DNA of 64,000 nucleotides from UBA5072 sp041737175 (GTDB lineage: Bacteria; Bacteroidota; Bacteroidia; Bacteroidales; UBA10428). Shown piece by piece: positions 59,201 to 64,000 of the stretch; the stretch's first letter is position 1; every line of letters begins with the position of its first letter. The notes under the pieces are model-generated. The model made no database searches. It was not told where the DNA came from and saw nothing but the letters and a program-made list of their open reading frames with translations. Position numbers and translations under genes: made by a program. The stretch is from assembly GCA_041737175.1 (NCBI GenBank), contig JBGSSF010000021.1, positions 62,001-126,000 on the forward strand, written 5' to 3'.

Positions 59201-61720
59201 CTCGATGATGATGATTTTAACAGTACCGACGACTGGATTGACGACCGGGGAGACAGGTTCCAATCCGAAACCGGCTTTCTGCATGATGCCTTCATGCCGG
59301 GCGATGGAACCTGGCTTGCCGGAGCTGACGGAACTTTGGGTGATGATTATTTCGAGGACCTTGGAAAAACCCACATTCAGATACATGCGGATTATATGGG
59401 CCGCGGCCGTGAAGGATCCGTTGAGATCAGCAAGGGCGGGGTACTGGTGGTTGAGGAAATCTTTGGTGGTTCTCCCTGGGTCATATTCTCGCATGTGCTA
59501 TCGGGATTTGCCAGGGGTACGGACCTGTCGGTTCAGTCGCAGGTAATCCCCGAAGTAGTATATTATGGCATCGACACGGTGTACCTGAAACATGTGGTTG
59601 CCGATACCAACGAACCGCATTTTTTCGACGCCAACTTTGATCCCTACCACGTATCCTATGGCTACGGCGAAACAACAATCACCACCTTTGTGGGGGCCAA
59701 AGATCCCTGCAGCCTGGTAGAACCGGCCATTACCATGCCGGCCATCCTTGATCCCGTTTTTGATAACCATACCGTTACTCTCGTTCCGAATGCCGATGTT
59801 GAAAATCCTGACCTGGCGGGATACCCGAAACAGGTCAGCGGCACCTTCCTCGAAGTCCGGGTGGAGGTGAACAACAGCACCGTCGACAACTGGATCAATA
59901 CAACAGTGACCCCGCAGATTCCGGCGGAATTGGGCAACTCATCCATCGCGCTAAGCTATGTTGCCTATCCCCGGCCACTGGTTCCTTCGCATTACAACAG
60001 TGCTACCGGTGACATTATTCCCGGTGACCAGCCCGGAACCTTTACCACCGGCTGGCGCTTTAACCAACCCGAGGGAGAGGTACTGATCAAAATGGGAAAT
60101 ACGCTGAACCTGATGCAACCTACACGGAGAGCCTACTTTGTGTTCCTGTTGAAAATCGATCCTGCACTCAGCGAAGGGATCTATGAAATCCCGTTTATCC
60201 TTTCAGGATCCAGGAAACATTACTCCGGGGCCGATCACGGATCGGTTTCCTATGCTGTTCCCCATGCGCTTTTCTGCATTGCCGGCAAAAATGAAACAGG
60301 CTATGTTTCACAGTACCGGCAGATCATCCTGGGCCAATCCGCTTTGGAAACACTCGATGTTGCGGCTACTTCCGATTTCAAGCCTACCGGTCGCATCAAA
60401 TGGTCAATCGACGATTTCGGACGCCAGGAGTTTGAAACCATACCCGGTACGCTGCCAGCGCAGGGCTCCTCCATTGACCTCAGCCGGTTCAGGGCATTCC
60501 CTGTTCCTGACACGGCCCAGCTCGTCATCCTGCAGGAAGGTGTCGTGGATAGTTACAACACAACTGCCGAATTCCTGCGCCTGACCGATGGACAGACTGT
60601 GAATTATACCAATGCCAAAGGTGATCAGGTGGCGGTTTCTGAAAGGTTACAGGTCAGACCGGTCGGCCCCAGGATCAGGGTGAAAAATAAATTATACAGC
60701 ATCAACGGAGTTGCAGTGACCGATACCATCGTGTATGAACCGGACCAGGACCTCTACATCGAAACCAAGCTTACGGCCAAAAATACCGGTTCGGACATTT
60801 CTTCCAATACGCTGGTCCGTATATTCCCCGGTGATTTTTACGAAGTGAGAACGGCTGACCTTGATGCCAACTGTTCATACAGCAATAATCTGCTTACGGT
60901 CGATTTTGGAAGTGTCATACCGGGTGAAATGAAAGAGCAGTTGCTGCCTTTTGTGCTCAGGCCCGATGCCCTTCCCGAGGGAGTGGATATCCGCACGCTG
61001 ATTGAACAGTCGGAAATCGATTATGAGGGCACCCTGGTGAACCTGGCTTTCAATTTCACCGATACGAACAAGGTGAAACTTGACCTGTACGACTTCGAGG
61101 CAACCGCCATATCATTCAACGACCTTGGAAATGGGGTGGTGCAGGTGAATGCTACCCTGGGGAACCGCGGTATCACAGGTAAGAATATATGGGTGAGGAT
61201 ATATCCGATCATTGGTGGCGGGGCCTATGAATTCCCGATTGCCGAACTGCGGCTTGAGAATTTCGATCCCATGCAGACCATTGATCTCTCCGGAAACTAT
61301 ACGTTGCCCGCAACGGACAAATCCATTGAATTCATGGCGGTAGTGGATGACGGAGATAAGATTGTTGAAATAACCGAATTGAACAACACCCTTCGGATCA
61401 CGTTTGTTGCCACGGCTCTGGATGACCCCCTGGCAGAGGAGAATCACCTGAATGTTTACCCGGTGCCGTTTGCAGATGAAGTTCATTTCGAATACATGCT
61501 CAACAAGGAATACAGGAACATTACCCTTAAAGTCCTTGATCTGAGCGGCAGGCTGTGGATGGAACTCAACAACTGCCCGGCAGAAAACGGCTTGAACTCC
61601 CTGACCTGGAGAAATTCTGCAATGCCCGACGGCAATTACATCTACAGGCTGACGGGTATGGACAATTCGGGGTCGGAAACACTACTGTTCACGGGGAGGC
61701 TGACTAAGGTTTTGAAGTAG
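56243..61720 (+). CDS. Giant T9SS type A-sorted surface protein
   Basis: 1825 aa. Signal peptide MLTIPKPRYLVACLFFTLSLGLQA. Residues about 60-360 resemble a class I glutamine-amidotransferase-like fold (ELLIIPAFAAKDSN, FIGRGGSIYAEGNG). Middle portions have DUF11-like beta domains (VEIRLRNLSDQPVSGITL) and calcium-loop motifs (DMDSDGHPDVWLD, DIDHDGQVAIDNNGDGIPD). A CARDB-like domain lies near 1600-1720, and the last about 80 residues are a type A C-terminal sorting domain (LNVYPVPFADEVHFEYML to GRLTKVLK). It should cross the outer membrane by type IX secretion and be attached to the surface. Role unknown; adhesin or enzyme scaffold are both possible. Confidence 0.83.
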   Translation: MLTIPKPRYLVACLFFTLSLGLQAQQGFLINTGNDQKQLLKAYRLVLEKSSYDYRDGTAAWDNEIFPGYGEHSVYWITSGPQAGKFVYPGDLPEDYRHLAGNAYSHFNPAAQNQTSVQFKKHPKRIAIFKSKYKANETTLSWEAIYFEQLFREHLMDDVFYTVNEDSITGTGLDAHTELLIIPAFAAKDSNYTFYVDSIFSVTPSLGMAIQAFIGRGGSIYAEGNGVYFLQKASCLENGAVNYDTEDYGNGLLPVTASAMPNIANFGFDAADNKLFGPKFPTITSSRIYPAATLGETGNPCIFLINPAHTEGSRIICNTGMPTVYGFTDPDDESMQISWTMTAIVSAFTHNIDVTRKVRNELTGAMATGDNAISYDRSDTIDVEIRLRNLSDQPVSGITLNESISAYFTFLDVTSGDGFSRDGNRITFTGLAQAAHTEKTIVYRVITPDPDSEIHEDVDDYIAHGTLAAVSIGRITYSHGGFNNAFTKDKDYADLIFSARIFADTDVNWKNFLNLEYQPFKVFMIMENKSRSPALNAVYTQYIPKDVPFYWSDNSINIPILKTPGGKFVDVLKGSNDESHPEFDMDSDGHPDVWLDTTSIFPKGYQITEEEVYWANPWNHLRTGDDGFVFEDIDHDGQVAIDNNGDGIPDVQEPGDKIRVWKVTWDMGRVEGYEYHDPYCNYEIWVDPPDLVPLAAGVGYVHDSIGNPYPGMFYPYTGDIGTANLSDTTWSHWMDRDDNGRVIWKQLIHQRINNYEGFTFIDTADVNYHPLPTDSVIGTCPQPHREFLAVLSLGGEEIDMTHYTPQQSLYSKIDYETVFGEERVTPIRTTYTYWAPLPNPLQFEYLSNNYRITDTLGLPLEELPEYGPAKLIYDMDASTEYTYYWIRNYGHDVDYNDPSEAAEGMEALGDGVFGYFVYAIPKGMGGYRITLPQDENGSYLTDEIVTINGQPFTKWLDNPNTLNAVEIWETPFEYQVYIPQLLIPPALDDDDFNSTDDWIDDRGDRFQSETGFLHDAFMPGDGTWLAGADGTLGDDYFEDLGKTHIQIHADYMGRGREGSVEISKGGVLVVEEIFGGSPWVIFSHVLSGFARGTDLSVQSQVIPEVVYYGIDTVYLKHVVADTNEPHFFDANFDPYHVSYGYGETTITTFVGAKDPCSLVEPAITMPAILDPVFDNHTVTLVPNADVENPDLAGYPKQVSGTFLEVRVEVNNSTVDNWINTTVTPQIPAELGNSSIALSYVAYPRPLVPSHYNSATGDIIPGDQPGTFTTGWRFNQPEGEVLIKMGNTLNLMQPTRRAYFVFLLKIDPALSEGIYEIPFILSGSRKHYSGADHGSVSYAVPHALFCIAGKNETGYVSQYRQIILGQSALETLDVAATSDFKPTGRIKWSIDDFGRQEFETIPGTLPAQGSSIDLSRFRAFPVPDTAQLVILQEGVVDSYNTTAEFLRLTDGQTVNYTNAKGDQVAVSERLQVRPVGPRIRVKNKLYSINGVAVTDTIVYEPDQDLYIETKLTAKNTGSDISSNTLVRIFPGDFYEVRTADLDANCSYSNNLLTVDFGSVIPGEMKEQLLPFVLRPDALPEGVDIRTLIEQSEIDYEGTLVNLAFNFTDTNKVKLDLYDFEATAISFNDLGNGVVQVNATLGNRGITGKNIWVRIYPIIGGGAYEFPIAELRLENFDPMQTIDLSGNYTLPATDKSIEFMAVVDDGDKIVEITELNNTLRITFVATALDDPLAEENHLNVYPVPFADEVHFEYMLNKEYRNITLKVLDLSGRLWMELNNCPAENGLNSLTWRNSAMPDGNYIYRLTGMDNSGSETLLFTGRLTKVLK

Positions 61721-61750
61721 ACTTGCATTGTTCATATGGTTAATAAACAC

Positions 61751-61819
61751 CGAACAAGGAACACTGATTTTAGAATAACGAAGTATTTCTTCAAAATTCA
61801 TTATTCGATGTTCCTTGTT
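61751..61819. repeat. Inverted repeat GAACAAGGAAC / GTTCCTTGTTC
   Basis: Two 11-bp arms flank about 47 nt between the giant type A gene and the type B gene, and the right arm overlaps the start of the latter. The text around it (CATTATTCGATGTTCC) looks like a dispersed intergenic repeat known in Bacteroidota genomes; I cannot confirm other copies here. Confidence 0.5.
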
Positions 61820-63547
61820 CATTATTATCGTTGTCACTTAGTCCTGTATTCGGGATTTGTAATATCCTTTGCCATATCCCTAGAAGCTTACCCCCAGGCC
61901 GGCTTTTCCATTCCCGACACCATCTGCATCAACGAAAGCGTGACCATAACCAATCAATCGCGTGATGCGGATACCTATTACTGGAATTTCTGCTCTGGCA
62001 ACCTGATCCATGATCCGGCAGGGGATAACCTGGCCAACCCCGGCACGCTCAATGAACCTGCTTTTATCGATTTTGCCGACGATAACGGCAACTATTATGC
62101 TTTTATCACCAACCACAACGATGGAACACTGGTTCGGAATTCCTATGGCACCAATTTTCTTAACACACCTGCATCTCAAAACCTCGGAGGCTTTGGTGGC
62201 CTGATTCCACTGCATGCACAGGGGATACAGGTGCTGGAGGAAGGCGGTAACTGGTATGTATTCATTGTGGGGGGCCAGCGTGAAGAGTCAAGACTGATAC
62301 GCCTCGATTTTGGAGCATCCCTGATGAACAATGCCCCGGTTGTTACAAACCTGGGCAATGCGGGCAATTACATGGACTATCCCGAAGACCTCTATATCAC
62401 GTATGATGCCGGTAACTGGACAGGCTTTACGGTGAATTACAACTCCAATAACCTGGTGAGGTTTGATTTCGGCAATTCCTTGTCCAATATTCCCACCCCG
62501 GTGAACCTGGGGAATCTGGGATTTGACAAGCCCTGTGGAATTCAGCCGGTGATGGAGAACGGCAACTGGTATATTTTTGTTTCGAATTACGGAAGCCATG
62601 AGATCACCCGGCTCGATTTCGGCAGTTCACTGGCGTCAGTCCCCTCTTCCACCCCGATAGGAGATAATACCATTTTATACTACCCCTTTGATCTTACCAT
62701 CATCCGGGATTGCGAAAATACGTATGGTTTTGTTCTGAACCGCTTCAATGATATTGTTCGTATGGTTTTCAACAACGGACTTGATGAAAATCCCGTTTTC
62801 ACCTCGCTGGGTGAAACCGGCAACCTCTATAATCCCCAGGGAATATCCGATGTTTTTCGCGTGGGAGATACCCTGTATGCCTTTGTCGCCAACATTGACA
62901 ATTCCACCATCACCCGCCTGTATTTCCCCGGGTGCAACAATGCCAGTCCTCCTTCCTCCACCGACCGCGATCCTCCCCCGGTTACCTATAATGCGCCGGG
63001 CATTTACAACATCAACCTGGTGATTGATGAAGGACAACCCGGTCAGGAGAATGCCTGCCGGAACATAGTAGTGCTTGACAGCGCTGATATGAGCCTGGGA
63101 AATGACACGCTTATTACGGCCGGGTCATCCATCACTCTGGCGCCCGACAGCACCTACTCATCCTATTTATGGTCCAACGGCTCCACGGAACGGACCATCC
63201 AGGTTGACCACGAAGGGGTTTATACACTCACAGTCACCAACCAGTACGGTTGTGCAGCTACCGATGATATTGAGGTAATCGTGGATATCGGAATCCCGAA
63301 CTTTTTCACTCCCAACGGTGACGGGTACAATGATACCTGGGAGATTCCTTTCCTCACCATGGAGCCTGAAGCCGGTATTCAGGTATTCGACCGGTTCGGC
63401 AATTTACTGGCCGGCTTCAAAGCCGGGGAAGGAAGCTGGGATGGCCGCAGCCATGGCAGGGAAATGCCCACAGGCACGTATTGGTACATTATTGAGGTAC
63501 CCGGTATCAAAAAGCCTTATAAAGGCTGGGTTACCATCAAACGTTGA
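61808..63547 (+). CDS. T9SS type B (gliding-motility-associated) C-terminal domain protein
   Basis: 579 aa from ATG 61808; an in-frame ATG at 61736 adds 24 residues that coincide with an intergenic inverted repeat, so the later start, which begins a better signal sequence, is preferred. After a short PKD-like start (TICINESVTITNQSRDADTYYWNF) come about six repeats with the pattern LDFG.SL.N.P...NLG..G, probably a beta-propeller, then an Ig-like part (SYLWSNGSTERTIQVDHEG) and a type B sorting domain (IPNFFTPNGDGYNDTWEIP, GSWDGRSHGREMPTGTYWY). Secreted by type IX secretion. The next gene is a PorP/SprF homologue, its usual partner. Confidence 0.85.
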   Translation: MFLVHYYRCHLVLYSGFVISFAISLEAYPQAGFSIPDTICINESVTITNQSRDADTYYWNFCSGNLIHDPAGDNLANPGTLNEPAFIDFADDNGNYYAFITNHNDGTLVRNSYGTNFLNTPASQNLGGFGGLIPLHAQGIQVLEEGGNWYVFIVGGQREESRLIRLDFGASLMNNAPVVTNLGNAGNYMDYPEDLYITYDAGNWTGFTVNYNSNNLVRFDFGNSLSNIPTPVNLGNLGFDKPCGIQPVMENGNWYIFVSNYGSHEITRLDFGSSLASVPSSTPIGDNTILYYPFDLTIIRDCENTYGFVLNRFNDIVRMVFNNGLDENPVFTSLGETGNLYNPQGISDVFRVGDTLYAFVANIDNSTITRLYFPGCNNASPPSSTDRDPPPVTYNAPGIYNINLVIDEGQPGQENACRNIVVLDSADMSLGNDTLITAGSSITLAPDSTYSSYLWSNGSTERTIQVDHEGVYTLTVTNQYGCAATDDIEVIVDIGIPNFFTPNGDGYNDTWEIPFLTMEPEAGIQVFDRFGNLLAGFKAGEGSWDGRSHGREMPTGTYWYIIEVPGIKKPYKGWVTIKR

Positions 63548-63550
63548 AAC

Positions 63551-64000
63551 ATGAGAGGCTCCATTATTTTTTTTCTGCTGTTTACCCTGCGCTTTATCGA
63601 TGCCCAGTCCCTGGCTCAGCATGACCTCTATCCTTTTAACCCGAATTTCGCCAATCCCGCTGCTACCGGAATATCTGCATGTCTCGAGCTGGGGGTTACC
63701 GATATGCACCAATGGGCCGGCATTGCCAACGCACCTAACGTTCAATCGTTCAGTGCCCAAAAAGGAATTTCTTTTCTTAAGAACAAGAAAAGCGGCGTGG
63801 GCATCAACCTCATCCGCGACAGCAACGGCCCTTCCAAAAGTCTGGGCAGTGAACTCCTTTACGCCTTTCATATTCAGGTGGGGAGAAACCGTACTACCTG
63901 GCTGAGCCTGGGATTATCGGGCTATATTGAACAACGCCGGCTCGATGAAAGCGGGTTTTCACCCATTTTCGATCCCGCGGTTTCAGGAGGCATGGAAGAG
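63551..64000 (+). CDS. PorP/SprF-family type IX secretion membrane protein (3' end off window)
   Basis: The first 150 residues are visible: a signal peptide (MRGSIIFFLLFTLRFIDA), then QHDLYPFNPNFANPAATGIS, the hallmark of PorP/SprF proteins, and barrel strands (NKKSGVGINLIRDSNGP, TTWLSLGLSGYIEQRR). These outer-membrane proteins anchor type B sorted substrates at the cell surface. It begins 3 nt after the stop of the type B protein, its likely cargo. Confidence 0.88.
   Translation, partial: MRGSIIFFLLFTLRFIDAQSLAQHDLYPFNPNFANPAATGISACLELGVTDMHQWAGIANAPNVQSFSAQKGISFLKNKKSGVGINLIRDSNGPSKSLGSELLYAFHIQVGRNRTTWLSLGLSGYIEQRRLDESGFSPIFDPAVSGGMEE

Overview
The window reads as a chromosomal segment of a Bacteroidota bacterium, probably Bacteroidales or a close marine/anaerobic lineage. 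Four things point there: proteins with type A and type B type IX secretion (T9SS) C-terminal signals, a PorP/SprF-family gene, a Reg_prop/Y_Y_Y sensor kinase, and TAnnTTTG-type -7 promoter boxes with few Shine-Dalgarno sequences. A complete citrate lyase operon suggests fermentative metabolism. No rRNA, tRNA, CRISPR array, phage or intact insertion sequence was recognised.

Layout. 1-3.9 kb (minus): an operon of a long-chain acyl-CoA ligase, a GNAT-like protein and a FAD oxidoreductase cut by the window edge. 4-6.8 kb: a secreted esterase and a predicted outer-membrane protein. 7-7.2 kb: a nested palindromic repeat cluster. 7.4-15.5 kb (minus): a full kdp potassium operon, order (small ORF)-kdpF-A-B-C-D-E, including two tiny membrane ORFs. 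15.54-15.71 kb: a striking mirror-image divergent promoter that also serves kup (15.7-17.7 kb, plus). 17.8-18.7 kb: a Rieske-like lipoprotein with an altered second ligand motif and a truncated phosphatase/sulfatase remnant. 18.8-23.7 kb: a giant FG-GAP/ASPIC lipoprotein followed after 1 nt by a vanadium-haloperoxidase/PAP2-type lipoprotein. 23.7-28.1 kb (minus): potABCD polyamine importer. 28.2-31.8 kb: a helical two-repeat His protein, a serine hydrolase, a palindromic cluster and an alpha/beta hydrolase. 31.9-36.1 kb (minus): a nucleoside-hydrolase/FmdE fusion followed by a cobalt/nickel ECF importer (cbiM, PDGLE, cbiQ, cbiO). 36.3-41.5 kb (plus): citDEF-citXG-citC. 42-49.3 kb: a 1077-residue sensor kinase, an ABC-2 exporter and an OmpR-type two-component pair. 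49.5-53.7 kb: two tandem jelly-roll proteins, a small secreted protein and a glycoside hydrolase. 53.7-56.1 kb: NTF2-like secreted proteins amid palindromic clusters, one copy wrecked by an internal deletion. 56.2-64 kb: a giant T9SS type A protein, a type B protein and the start of a PorP/SprF gene.

The most notable observation is the kdp/kup intergenic region. Outer arms of 71 bp match as inverted copies at 56 of 71 positions. Each arm carries a TACATTTG -7 box and a pair of 8-bp repeats spaced 11 bp apart, the usual layout of OmpR-family (KdpE-like) binding sites. This predicts that both high-affinity (Kdp) and Kup-type potassium uptake are controlled together, and it places both start codons (including a TTG for kup) at matching distances from their promoters. 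Other points for follow-up are the nucleoside hydrolase-FmdE fusion beside a Ni/Co importer, the two-repeat His-triad helical protein, the membrane-anchored PotD, and the nested palindrome clusters with a gene-plus-cluster duplication.
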